The position numbers and the translations under genes were made by a program. The notes beneath the pieces are model-generated. The model was not told the origin of the DNA and searched no databases. It worked only from the letters and a program-made list of their open reading frames with translations. Shown piece after piece: positions 35,973 through 44,796 of a stretch of DNA of 64,000 nucleotides (position 1 is the stretch's first letter; each line of letters begins with the position of its first letter). The stretch covers positions 62,001-126,000 of the forward strand of contig NZ_FXZB01000005.1 in NCBI RefSeq assembly GCF_900169065.1, in the 5' to 3' direction. The stretch is from Brevibacterium aurantiacum. Its GTDB lineage: Bacteria > Actinomycetota > Actinomycetes > Actinomycetales > Brevibacteriaceae.

Positions 35973-37426
35973 AACACCTGCGCAGCATCGTGACCTTCGC
36001 GGCGATCGCCGTGCCAGGCGTCCTCGTCGCCACCACATCGTTCCTGACGCCGCTGACCCCAGGCACCCTCGACCGCAGCCCCGAACAGGTGAGGATGCCC
36101 ACCGCAGACACCCGCGTGATCTGCCCCGGCCCGCTGCTGACCGATGACGAAGCAGAAGGCACCGACGCGGAATTCGTCGATGACTCGAACGTGTCCACCC
36201 GAGTCGTCTCGGCTTCCGCGCCGATCAGTGCCGCCGACGGTTCCGTCTCGGCCGCACGCCTCCAGGTCGCGGATCTGGGAGGCTCGGCCAACTTCGACAA
36301 CCCCAGCTCGGACGGCTTCATCTCCGGTGACGATCCGATCGATCAGACCAAACTCATCACCGGGTTCGCCCGCCCCGGAGCACCGGCGCTGACGACCGGC
36401 GTCGAAACAGTCGAAGGCACATCAGGTGACCTCACCGGTCTGGCAACGCTGACCTGCGGGGCAGCCGCCAGCAACTTCCGGATCCTGGCAGGCTCGGGTG
36501 CTGCAGGATCGAATTCCCAACTGCTGCTGAGCAACCCCGGTGACGTTCCCGTCCAGGCCGAGGTCGCACTCATGACACCTTCGGGACAGCGCGGGGAGCC
36601 GACAGAGGTCAGCATCAAGGCAGGGAAGCAGCGCGCCATCCGCCTGGGCGGTCTCGCCGGCGGAGCCGAGTCTCTGGCAGTCGACGTCAAGGTCGACGGG
36701 GGAGTCGTGTCCGGTTCCCTCCAGGAGACGGTGCTCGACGGTCTGACCCCCAAGGGCATCGACTTGGCCACAAGCGGGGCGGATGCTGATTCGCAGCAGG
36801 TCGTGACCGGACTCAACGGCAAGGACGCACGACTGCGTGTGGCCAACCCGAGTGATGACCTCGCGGAGGTCTCCCTCAAGGCCTACGGACCCGATGGTGA
36901 GATCGACATTCCCCGTTCATCCATGACCGTGGTCGCGCATGGAGTCGCCGAGGCGGATCTCGGCGATCTGGAGGCCACCAGCGTCATCCTCGACTCGGAC
37001 CAGAGCATTCAGGCCAGCGCATTCATCGGCCAGGACGGGGAGAAGGGCAGCGCGGACTTCGGAAGCGTCAACGCCACAGACACCCTCGCCGACTCGCAGA
37101 TCATGGCCCTTCCGCGCACGGGCACCGGAAAGCTCTACCTCTCACCGGGCCAGGGGCAGGTGCAGGTCAGCGGCATGCTCGATGATGGTTCGCTCACTGA
37201 GCCGCAGTCGATCGACCTCAACCCCACCGGCACCACCGAGTTCAGCCCCGCCGAGGTGTCCCCGGACGCAGTGCGGGCCATCGTCATCAGCGGTGAGAAC
37301 GCCTCAGGATCCCAGTCGGACGGTGTCCACGCCAGCTATGTGGTCACCACCGACTCCGGGATCTCCTCGGTCCAGCCGGCACCGGCACCGGCCGGCGTGG
37401 CCTACCGCGACATCCGACTCGGCTGA
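35969..37426 (+). CDS. DUF5719 family exported protein
   Basis: A 485-residue protein with an N-terminal hydrophobic segment (about 8-26) that should anchor or export it; no lipobox cysteine is seen. The rest is a repetitive beta-rich protein with Ser/Gly/Asp-rich composition, without recognised catalytic motifs. DUF5719 proteins are found next to this membrane glycosyltransferase in many actinobacteria, which suggests they work together outside the membrane. The ATG overlaps the glycosyltransferase stop by four bases, so it is the third gene of a coupled whiB-glycosyltransferase-DUF5719 unit. Confidence 0.85.
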   Translation: MKHLRSIVTFAAIAVPGVLVATTSFLTPLTPGTLDRSPEQVRMPTADTRVICPGPLLTDDEAEGTDAEFVDDSNVSTRVVSASAPISAADGSVSAARLQVADLGGSANFDNPSSDGFISGDDPIDQTKLITGFARPGAPALTTGVETVEGTSGDLTGLATLTCGAAASNFRILAGSGAAGSNSQLLLSNPGDVPVQAEVALMTPSGQRGEPTEVSIKAGKQRAIRLGGLAGGAESLAVDVKVDGGVVSGSLQETVLDGLTPKGIDLATSGADADSQQVVTGLNGKDARLRVANPSDDLAEVSLKAYGPDGEIDIPRSSMTVVAHGVAEADLGDLEATSVILDSDQSIQASAFIGQDGEKGSADFGSVNATDTLADSQIMALPRTGTGKLYLSPGQGQVQVSGMLDDGSLTEPQSIDLNPTGTTEFSPAEVSPDAVRAIVISGENASGSQSDGVHASYVVTTDSGISSVQPAPAPAGVAYRDIRLG

Positions 37427-37446
37427 GGCGGGGACAGCGAACTCGG

Positions 37447-37806
37447 CTAGGAGTTCCGGAGGATCTCGACCTGGTCGGCGACCACCTCGGCGATGAGGGA
37501 ATCGCGCTGTCCGCTGCTGTGATATTCGATCACCCGACGGTAGAGGACGATGTGCGTGAGCCGGTGCGCGGTGGCGGGAAACACCCGCCCGAAGGCAGGT
37601 TCGGTCGAACTGGCCGGTGGGACGGCATCGATGGCCAGCACCACCTCGGCGAGCAGTGCCGGTTCTTGAGCCCGTTGGCGGGCGAACTCTTCGGCCGCGA
37701 CACGGGCGAAGCTCTCGGATCGGCGCTGACGGGCGGGCACGTCGGCTAAGAACAGCGGGGACCGCAGTCCACGGCCGTGCCGATCACGGTGACGCCTGGT
37801 ACTCAT
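37447..37806 (-). CDS. Rv3259-like conserved protein (annotated metallopeptidase family)
   Basis: A 119-residue protein resembling M. tuberculosis Rv3259. The shared parts are an N-terminal basic RSPLFLADVPARQRRSE segment, the AIDAVPP motif and the C-terminal LTHIVLYRRVIEY followed by VADQVEIL. Database entries often call these metallopeptidases, but no HExxH zinc motif is present here, so enzymatic activity is doubtful. It is divergent from the DUF3499 gene; the pair lies between whiB2 and manB as in mycobacteria, supporting the call. Confidence 0.75.
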   Translation of the reverse strand: MSTRRHRDRHGRGLRSPLFLADVPARQRRSESFARVAAEEFARQRAQEPALLAEVVLAIDAVPPASSTEPAFGRVFPATAHRLTHIVLYRRVIEYHSSGQRDSLIAEVVADQVEILRNS

Positions 37807-37865
37807 GAGTCAATATTGTACTGACCATAAGGCCCTGGCTGTCGGGGACAGGCGGTGCTCGCGTG

Positions 37866-37871
37866 TAAAGT
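37866..37871 (+). promoter_or_regulatory. Candidate -10 box of the DUF3499 gene
   Basis: TAAAGT ends eight bases before the GTG at 37880. The same TAAAGTGGT sequence precedes birA. Confidence 0.4.
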
Positions 37872-37879
37872 GGTGGACT

Positions 37880-38311
37880 GTGTCAGCCGTGAGATTGTGT
37901 TCAAAAGTCAGCTGTTCGCGCAGTGCCACAGCCACCATGACGTACGTGCACGCTGATGCCTGCGTCGTCATCGGTCCGCTGTCGCGTCGCTCCGAACCCG
38001 GTGCCCACGACCTGTGCGCCGATCATGCCGCCAAACTGACCCCACCGGTGGATTGGCAGCTCATCCGCATCGGGGGTGAGCAGGCTCCGCCCGAACGAAC
38101 CCGTGACGATCTTCTGGCCATCGCCGACGCCGTCAGGGAAGCAGCAGGCCGCCCCGGGAACGGCGCTCGCACAGGCGGGGGTGCAACTGCCCCGTCATCT
38201 GACTCTTCATCTCCCTCGTCGACGGGCTCGCCTGCGGGCTCCGAGAGCCGAAACGACGGCGCCGTGCAGGGCCGCAAACACGGTCACCTGCGCATCATCG
38301 GCGACTCATGA
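37880..38311 (+). CDS. DUF3499 family protein (Rv3258c-like)
   Basis: A 143-residue protein. The conserved first ~70 residues hold four cysteines, in LCSKVSCSR, ADACVVIG and LCADHAAKL, with a nearby His, suggesting a small zinc-binding fold. The rest is Gly/Ser/Pro-rich and probably disordered. Function unknown; it is conserved beside manB in actinobacteria. I chose GTG 37880, which starts just before the cysteine motif; GTG 37889 is also possible. The stop overlaps the phosphomannomutase ATG by four bases. Confidence 0.85.
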   Translation: MSAVRLCSKVSCSRSATATMTYVHADACVVIGPLSRRSEPGAHDLCADHAAKLTPPVDWQLIRIGGEQAPPERTRDDLLAIADAVREAAGRPGNGARTGGGATAPSSDSSSPSSTGSPAGSESRNDGAVQGRKHGHLRIIGDS

Positions 38312-39783
38312 CCACAGACAACGCCGCGCCCGATCCCAGCCGCACACCCGGTCCCGATCTCGTCGCGGCCCGCACGAGGGCGCTCGAGGCCGCGGTCGGT
38401 GCCTATGACATCCGGGGGCGCATCCCGGACCAGTTAGAGACCGATGTGCTCTTCGCTCTCGGCTGGGCTACGGCCACCGCGATGGCTGAACTCCATGACA
38501 CCGCCGAGGTGGTCGTCGGCCACGATATGCGCCCCAGCTCACCCGGCTTCGCCCACGCATTCGCTGCCGGCATCGAGTCCGCCGGCTTCCGAGCCGTCCT
38601 GCTGGGACTGTGCTCGACCGATCAGCTGTACTTCGCCTCAGGCATCTTCGATCTGCCGGGTGCGATGATCACCGCCAGCCACAACCCGGCCGACTACAAC
38701 GGGATCAAGATCTGCGGTCCTCGTGCCGCCGGAGTCAGCCTCGCCTCGGGGCTGGGACGAATCAAGGACCTGGCGCCGCAGGCACCCACACACAACGACG
38801 CTCCTGAGGTCCCGGTCGACGAGTCCGCCGCGAAGGACATGCGCGGCCGCTATGTCGAACGCATCCGCACCCTGACCCACGTCGACGAGGTCAGCGGTCT
38901 GCGCGTCATCGTTGACTGCGGCAACGGCATGGCGGGCAAGCTCCTCGGCGAGGTCTTCGGCACCGACGCCGGCTATGCTCAGGTGCCCTTCGAGGCCATC
39001 GGCCTGTTCACCGAACTCGACGGCACCTTTCCCAATCATGAGGCGAACCCGCTGAAGCCGGAGAACCTCCTCGATGTCTCCCGCGCAGTCGTCGACCAGG
39101 GCGCGGATCTGGGATTGGCCTTCGACGGCGATGCCGACCGCTGCTTCTTCATCGACGAAACCGGAGCGACCATGTCTCCTTCGGCTGTCGGAGCGCTCGT
39201 CGCCGAGCGCGAGATTGCTCGTGCCAAGGCAGCAGGCGTGGCCGAACCAGCTGTCATCCACAACCTCATCACCTCCCGCAGCGTGCCGGCCACGATCGCC
39301 GCCGCGGGTGGGCGAGCAGTGCGTTCGAAGGTCGGCCATTCCGGCATCAAAACCCTGATGCGCTCCGAAGGGGCGGTCTTCGCCTGCGAACATTCCGCGC
39401 ACTTCTACTTCCAGGAGTTCTACGGCGCCGACTCCGGCATGCTCGCCGCGTGTCACCTGATAGCCGCCCTGGCGAACACCGGGGCACCGGCCTCACGGCT
39501 CGTCGCCGACTACGATCTCTACGTCCAATCGGGCGAGATCAACTTCACGGTGGCAGACCCCGATGCGGTTCGCGCGGCCTTCGCCGCCGAATCCTCTGAC
39601 TTCCCAGCCAGCACCATCGATGACCTCGACGGCATCGGTCTGCAGGGCGAAGACTGGTGGGTCAACCTGCGCAAGTCCAACACGGAGCCACTGGTGCGAC
39701 TCAACGTCGAAGCCAGCGATCCGGATCGTCTGCGCGAACTGACTGCACAGGCCAGTGAATTCGTCGAAGCCCGCAGGCAATAG
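38308..39783 (+). CDS. manB: Phosphomannomutase/phosphoglucomutase
   Basis: A 491-residue alpha-D-phosphohexomutase that converts mannose-6-phosphate to mannose-1-phosphate (or the glucose pair) for GDP-mannose and wall glycan synthesis. Seen: the phosphoserine loop MITASHNPADYNGIK, the metal loop AFDGDADRCFF, the sugar-binding CEHSAHFYF and the phosphate-binding RKSNTEPLVRL. All four domains are present at normal length. ATG overlaps the DUF3499 stop. It works downstream of ManA (26726-28039). Confidence 0.95.
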   Translation: MTTDNAAPDPSRTPGPDLVAARTRALEAAVGAYDIRGRIPDQLETDVLFALGWATATAMAELHDTAEVVVGHDMRPSSPGFAHAFAAGIESAGFRAVLLGLCSTDQLYFASGIFDLPGAMITASHNPADYNGIKICGPRAAGVSLASGLGRIKDLAPQAPTHNDAPEVPVDESAAKDMRGRYVERIRTLTHVDEVSGLRVIVDCGNGMAGKLLGEVFGTDAGYAQVPFEAIGLFTELDGTFPNHEANPLKPENLLDVSRAVVDQGADLGLAFDGDADRCFFIDETGATMSPSAVGALVAEREIARAKAAGVAEPAVIHNLITSRSVPATIAAAGGRAVRSKVGHSGIKTLMRSEGAVFACEHSAHFYFQEFYGADSGMLAACHLIAALANTGAPASRLVADYDLYVQSGEINFTVADPDAVRAAFAAESSDFPASTIDDLDGIGLQGEDWWVNLRKSNTEPLVRLNVEASDPDRLRELTAQASEFVEARRQ

Positions 39784-39828
39784 ACTCAAACGCAGACGAC
39801 AACAGTTTCCGTTCCCGATGGAGGTACC

Positions 39829-41289
39829 GTGCTCGATTCCACCGACTACAAGGTTGCCGATCTGAGTCTGGCCGAGGCCGGCCGGCACCAGATCCGACTG
39901 GCCGAACGCGAGATGCCAGGGCTCATGGCTCTGCGCGAAGAATTCGGCCAGAGCAAGCCGCTGACCGGGGCCCGCATCGCCGGAAGCCTGCACATGACAG
40001 TGCAGACAGCTGTGCTCATCGAAACCCTCGTCGCCCTCGGGGCGCAGGTGCGCTGGGCCAGCTGCAATATCTTCTCCACCCAGGATGAGGCCGCCGCTGC
40101 CGTCGTCGTCGGCACCGGAAGCGTCGACGCCCCCGCCGGTGTGCCGGTCTTCGCCTGGAAGGGTGAGACCCTGGAAGAGTACTGGTGGGCCGCGGACAAG
40201 ATCTTCGACTTCGCCGAGGGCGCCAACCTCATCCTCGACGACGGCGGCGACGCCACCATGTACGTCCTCAAGGGTGCTCAGGCCGAAATCGATGGGGGAG
40301 TCCCAGCCGCTGGCGAGGACGACCCGGAAGAGTTCAAGGTCCTCCTGGCACAGGTGCAGAAGTCACTCGAGGCCTCGCCCGGTCGCTTCGGACGCATTGC
40401 CGCCGGCATCAAGGGCGTCAGCGAAGAGACCACCACGGGCGTCAATCGTCTCTACCGTCTGGCCGAGGAAGGAAACCTCCCGTTCCCGGCCATCAACGTC
40501 AACGACTCGGTGACGAAGTCGAAGTTCGACAACCGCTACGGCATCCGCCACTCCCTGCCCGACGGCCTCAACCGCGCCACCGATGTCCTCATCGGCGGCA
40601 AGATCGCAGTCGTCGTCGGCTACGGTGACGTCGGTAAGGGAGCCGCCGAGGCGCTGCGCGGTCAGGGTGCCAGGGTCATCGTCACCGAGATCGACCCGAT
40701 CTGCGCCCTGCAGGCGACGATGGACGGCTACCAGGTCGAGAATCTCCCCGCAGTGGCACCGACGGCTGACATCATCATCACGACCACCGGCAACACGCGT
40801 GTCGTCGGGGTCGAGGTGCTGACCAGTCTCAAGCCCGGAGCGATCGTGGGCAACGTGGGCCACTTCGACGATGAGATCGATCTGGCCGGACTGGCCAAGA
40901 TCTCCGGAGTGACAAAGGTTGAGATCAAACCGCAGGTCCACGAATGGCGCGTTCCGGTGCCGGCTGAGCTCGGACTGGATCGTGACCAGACGGACTTCCT
41001 CGTCCTCTCCGAAGGTCGCCTGCTCAACCTGGGCAACGCGACCGGCCACCCCTCGTTCGTCATGAGCGCGTCGTTTGCCAACCAGGTGCTTGCGCAGATC
41101 GAACTCTGGGTCCGTGCCGATGATTACGACAACGATGTGCATCGCCTGGCGAAGGAACTCGATGAGAAGGTCGCCCGTCTCCACCTGCCGGCGCTCGGAG
41201 CCAAGCTGTCCGAGCTGTCGAAGGAACAGGCCGAATACATCGGTGTCGACGTCGCCGGACCTTACAAGCCCGAGCACTACCGGTACTGA
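39829..41289 (+). CDS. ahcY: Adenosylhomocysteinase
   Basis: A 486-residue NAD-dependent hydrolase that splits S-adenosylhomocysteine into adenosine and homocysteine, clearing the product inhibitor of methyltransferases. Seen: [25 protein letters not shown], the NAD fold [16 protein letters not shown] and the conserved KSKFDNRYG; it ends [10 protein letters not shown] as most members do. The GTG start has GGAGG four bases upstream (39820-39824). sahH lies in the matching place in M. tuberculosis. Confidence 0.97.
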   Translation: MLDSTDYKVADLSLAEAGRHQIRLAEREMPGLMALREEFGQSKPLTGARIAGSLHMTVQTAVLIETLVALGAQVRWASCNIFSTQDEAAAAVVVGTGSVDAPAGVPVFAWKGETLEEYWWAADKIFDFAEGANLILDDGGDATMYVLKGAQAEIDGGVPAAGEDDPEEFKVLLAQVQKSLEASPGRFGRIAAGIKGVSEETTTGVNRLYRLAEEGNLPFPAINVNDSVTKSKFDNRYGIRHSLPDGLNRATDVLIGGKIAVVVGYGDVGKGAAEALRGQGARVIVTEIDPICALQATMDGYQVENLPAVAPTADIIITTTGNTRVVGVEVLTSLKPGAIVGNVGHFDDEIDLAGLAKISGVTKVEIKPQVHEWRVPVPAELGLDRDQTDFLVLSEGRLLNLGNATGHPSFVMSASFANQVLAQIELWVRADDYDNDVHRLAKELDEKVARLHLPALGAKLSELSKEQAEYIGVDVAGPYKPEHYRY

Positions 41290-41305
41290 GGTTCCCTGAC
41301 GTTCT

Positions 41306-41339
41306 CAGGCCCGGCTCCCATCGACTGGGGTCGGGCCTG
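41306..41339. terminator. Hairpin terminator after ahcY
   Basis: CAGGCCCG (41306-41313) and CGGGCCTG (41332-41339) form the stem, with further imperfect pairing inside. It lies between convergent ahcY and the RDD gene. Confidence 0.6.
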
Positions 41340-41404
41340 AACTGTCTGTGGTTCTGCTTGTGTGGGGTGTATTGGAGCTGAGCGTGTAAGTGGGTGTGCG
41401 GCTT

Positions 41405-42229
41405 TCAGCGGCTCTGCAGACTCAGTCCGTGGGGGAGAGTGTTGACGCCGGCGCGGAAGGCTTGAGACTGTTCGGCTCGGCGCTGCTGTTTTGCGAACTC
41501 GGCGGACCGTTGCCGGTGGATGACCGCTGACAGGAACTGTTCGGGCATCGTCCCCTCTGGTGGCGCGGGTGCAACATAGGGATTGAGCTCGGTAGCAAGT
41601 TCCTTCGCCCGCTCCCAGCGCGAATCGCGACCCAGATTCTCCGCCATCGACAGGAACTGGACGATTCGCCGGTGCAGTCCGGCCGGAAGTGTGGCGATGT
41701 CGGTCTCGGCCAGCCAATTGTGCAGATGCGGGGAGACGTGCGTGCGGATCGGCTGGGGTGGGGAGGTGCGTTCACTCACGGCCATCGTCCCGGCCATGTA
41801 GTCGCCGAGGCGTTTGGACTGTGGGGAGATCAAGCCGGAGAGAGCAGCCACACCGCCGCCGGTCGACAGGATCTCGAAGGGCCAGAGGATGGCCCGAATG
41901 AACGAATGCCTGGCTCGTTCGGCGCCGCCGTCATCGCGGACGACTCGCAGGCCGAGGATGAGCTTGCCGAGTGAGCGTCCGTGGGTGAGGACTTCGACGA
42001 TCATCGGCAGGAGAACGAACACCGAAATGCTCATGATGGTCATGACCGATGTCAGCAGCAGCTCGTTGACCTCAAGAATCTGCAGCAGGAACCAGAACAT
42101 GGCGATGATGAGCCCGATGTTGACGATCGAGTAGACGATGAAGTCGATGAGGCAGCTCAGCGCACGTGCCGCCAGGGCAGCAGGCTGAATGCTCAATTCG
42201 ACGGCTTCTCCCGTCACCAAAGTACTCAC
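41405..42229 (-). CDS. RDD family membrane protein
   Basis: A 274-residue protein with an RDD domain: the motif ARALSCLIDFIVYSI with the R and D residues in the first helix, two further hydrophobic helices, and GRSLGKLILGLRVVRDDG. About residues 20-150 are membrane; the C-terminal ~120 residues are hydrophilic. RDD proteins are poorly understood and some act in transport. The GTG at 42229 has AGGA upstream. It is divergent from the SpoIIM-like gene, a pairing common in actinobacteria near the DUF58/MoxR block. Confidence 0.88.
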   Translation of the reverse strand: MSTLVTGEAVELSIQPAALAARALSCLIDFIVYSIVNIGLIIAMFWFLLQILEVNELLLTSVMTIMSISVFVLLPMIVEVLTHGRSLGKLILGLRVVRDDGGAERARHSFIRAILWPFEILSTGGGVAALSGLISPQSKRLGDYMAGTMAVSERTSPPQPIRTHVSPHLHNWLAETDIATLPAGLHRRIVQFLSMAENLGRDSRWERAKELATELNPYVAPAPPEGTMPEQFLSAVIHRQRSAEFAKQQRRAEQSQAFRAGVNTLPHGLSLQSR

Positions 42230-42310
42230 AAATCCATCCTGTCATAATTCCCATCCCCACTTCACGGCGGATCGCCTGCCACCCACATTCGGAGCGGCGG
42301 GACTCTCAGA

Positions 42311-42316
42311 TAGGGT
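42311..42316 (+). promoter_or_regulatory. Candidate -10 box of the SpoIIM-like gene (leaderless)
   Basis: TAGGGT ends six bases before the ATG at 42323; no Shine-Dalgarno site is seen. Confidence 0.4.
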
Positions 42317-42322
42317 TGAAGC

Positions 42323-43321
42323 ATGGACCCGAATCTGCTGGCCGAACTTCACGGCGACAAGTGGCGAGAACTGTCCATGCTGGCCAAGCAGAACACGTTG
42401 AATCCGGCGCAGACACACAGGTTCCTCGACCTCTACCGCGATGCGTCGAAGGATCTCTCGCGGATCATGACGGTCGCACCCGACTCGGTGGAGGCCGCAC
42501 GTCTGTCGGCGATCGTCCATCGCTCGCGCAACCATCTATCCGCGGTCCCATCCGGTGGTCTGAGCGGTCTCTCCCGCTTCTTCGTCATCAGCCTGCCGCT
42601 GTCGATCTATCGGCTCCGCTGGGACTTCCTCATCGCCGCAGTGTTCTTCCTGGCGGTCGCGAGCCTGGCCGGGATCTGGGCGGGAATGCATCCGGAGGTC
42701 CTCGAGACCTTCGGTGATCACGCCTTCCGCAAACAGTTCGCCGAACACGATTTCGTCGAGTACTACAAGGAGAACCCGAACGGCTTCTTCGCCGTGGGTG
42801 TGTGGACGAACAACGCGTGGATTGCCGTGCAGTTCGTGCTCCTGGGCATCACCGGTGTCTTCGTCGTCTCTGGACTGTTCTCCAACGCCGTCAACGTCGG
42901 CTTCTCCGGTGCGATGATGTTCGAGTTCGACCGCGGTTCGGACTTCTTCCTCTACATCCTCCCGCACGGCATCCCCGAGATCAGCTGCATCATCCTCGCT
43001 GCAGCCGCGGGGCTGAGGCTGTTCTTCGCCTGGGTGGTGCCGGGCCCACAGCTGCGGCGGAACAAACTCGCCTCGGAGGCCAGATCACTGCTGACAGTCG
43101 CCGGGGGACTGGTCATCATGCTGTTCATCTCGGGTCTCATCGAAGGCTTCGTCACCCCGAATCCGATTCCGCCGGCGCTCAAGATCGCCATCGGCGTCGC
43201 CTATACGGCCGCAGTCATCGCCTATGCCTGGTACTTCGGCAAACGTGCCGCCAAAGCCGGCCTCAGCGCAGACCTCGATGAGCATCAAGCCGGCTACTCA
43301 ATCCTCGCCACCGACAAGTAG
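42323..43321 (+). CDS. Stage II sporulation protein M (SpoIIM)-family membrane protein
   Basis: A 332-residue membrane protein. The first ~100 residues are soluble and helical; six or so hydrophobic segments follow, with FEFDRGSDFFLYILPHGIPEISCIIL, the conserved HGxxE core of the SpoIIM family. In non-sporulating actinobacteria these proteins of unknown role occur with RDD, DUF58 and MoxR genes. It is separated from that block here by an MFS gene that looks inserted. Confidence 0.88.
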   Translation: MDPNLLAELHGDKWRELSMLAKQNTLNPAQTHRFLDLYRDASKDLSRIMTVAPDSVEAARLSAIVHRSRNHLSAVPSGGLSGLSRFFVISLPLSIYRLRWDFLIAAVFFLAVASLAGIWAGMHPEVLETFGDHAFRKQFAEHDFVEYYKENPNGFFAVGVWTNNAWIAVQFVLLGITGVFVVSGLFSNAVNVGFSGAMMFEFDRGSDFFLYILPHGIPEISCIILAAAAGLRLFFAWVVPGPQLRRNKLASEARSLLTVAGGLVIMLFISGLIEGFVTPNPIPPALKIAIGVAYTAAVIAYAWYFGKRAAKAGLSADLDEHQAGYSILATDK

Positions 43322-43422
43322 GGTCGCGTCGAACCACAGTCGCACAAGGCGCCTAGCCTCGGGCGAAAAGCTGACCACGAATAGGTAGCGCGCATGCTGA
43401 AGGCCAAGTCCGGCGGATCTAC

Positions 43423-44652
43423 ATGAGGTTCCTACGAACTCATCCGGGCTTCAGCATGCTGTGGGCCATCAACTTCACCTCCTCTATGGTGGGTTGGTCA
43501 ATGGGGATTGCCCTCAGCGTTCACATCTACCAGCTGACCGGGTCAGCCTTGTGGACCGCCATCTTGGCAGCCACACCGACGGTCTCGGCAATAGTGTTTG
43601 GCCATCTGGCTGGCACGGTGGCTGATCGCTGGAACCCCCTGCGAGTAGTCCAACTGACCTTGCTGGCACGCGTCGTCGTCCTATTGGGACTCTTCGTGGT
43701 TGCTGAATCACCTGTTTGGTTGGCGATTTTGGTCTTTGTGCAAGCCGCCGTCCAGCAGATCTATCGGCCAGCGGAGCAGGTATTGATAGCTGACTTTGTC
43801 TCGGCTGAGGACCTACCCGAGGCAAACGGGCTCAATTCGTTCGCGTCGAACGCGACCCGGCTCGTTGCTCCGGCGTTGGGTGGCTTCGTCATCGCCGTCG
43901 TAGGGTTCGGCTGGACCGCGCTTGGGATGACCGCATTTATGGCTTGCTCGGCAATACTGAGTCTCACGCTGGGCCGCTGGTTCCAACAGTCGCCACCGAG
44001 CGAAGATGCGGAAATGCCAGACGGTTCCAAATCAGTCGGAACATATCTGAAGCTCTTACGCCGGAGCCCCCGGGCACGCGGGTTAGTCCTTCTCCAAGTG
44101 CTCGACGCCGTCAAAGAGGGCCCTCTGTCTGCGTTGTTCCCCGTTCTGATGCTGGGAGTAGTCGGTGCGACGTCCACTGAGATGGGACTGGCCAACAGCG
44201 CCTTCGCAGTGTCAGCAGTGGTGGCCGGCCCGCTGATCGGTGTGGTGATCAAACGCCTTGGTTATCAGCTGACGGTTGTGGGCGGAGCCGCCGTGGCGTA
44301 CAGCCTGATCGTTGTTCTTGTGATCTGGCCTTCCTTCCCCATGGCGGTCATCGCATTCTTTCTGTCAGGGTTGCCTTTCACCGTGTCGTGGGTGGGAAGT
44401 CAGACGTGGCTGCTGCTGACTGCACCGCGATCGATGAGGGGCCGCGTTGTCGGTACGAATGGAGCTGTCTATTCGTGCTTCACCCTGATTACTATGCTGG
44501 GCAGCGGAGTCCTGGCCGACATGATCGGTGTCCGATGGGTGATAGGAGTTGCCGCAGGCGTGGCACTCATTGGTCTCGTTCCCGTCCACCTTCTATTGCG
44601 ATCCGTGCCGAAACCAACCGACGCGTCTGCCGAATCAGAAGGGCAGAAATGA
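43423..44652 (+). CDS. MFS transporter (MefA/EntS-like, 12 TM), probable recent insertion
   Basis: A 409-residue major facilitator with about 12 helices, the motif A relative GTVADRWNPLRVV after helix 2, and the RPAEQVLIADFV and NGLNSFASNATRLVAP segments typical of the macrolide/siderophore exporter group. The substrate is unknown. Its codon use differs from neighbours: TTG, CTA, ATA, TTA and GTA codons are common, while flanking genes use mostly CTG, CTC, ATC and GTC. It interrupts the usual RDD/SpoIIM to DUF58 order. Both points suggest horizontal acquisition, which is inference. There is no clear Shine-Dalgarno site before ATG 43423. Confidence 0.88.
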   Translation: MRFLRTHPGFSMLWAINFTSSMVGWSMGIALSVHIYQLTGSALWTAILAATPTVSAIVFGHLAGTVADRWNPLRVVQLTLLARVVVLLGLFVVAESPVWLAILVFVQAAVQQIYRPAEQVLIADFVSAEDLPEANGLNSFASNATRLVAPALGGFVIAVVGFGWTALGMTAFMACSAILSLTLGRWFQQSPPSEDAEMPDGSKSVGTYLKLLRRSPRARGLVLLQVLDAVKEGPLSALFPVLMLGVVGATSTEMGLANSAFAVSAVVAGPLIGVVIKRLGYQLTVVGGAAVAYSLIVVLVIWPSFPMAVIAFFLSGLPFTVSWVGSQTWLLLTAPRSMRGRVVGTNGAVYSCFTLITMLGSGVLADMIGVRWVIGVAAGVALIGLVPVHLLLRSVPKPTDASAESEGQK

Positions 44653-44796
44653 TCATCGCTCCACCAGACTCAACCTCATCTGTGCCACCGCATTCGAGCG
44701 GGGCAGTGATCGTTTCTTCACCAATTGAAACGGTGAGGGGCGGACTGAGTATCCAAAGTGATAAGCGCGCACCCGAAACTGGCTTGGGGCTGCGGT

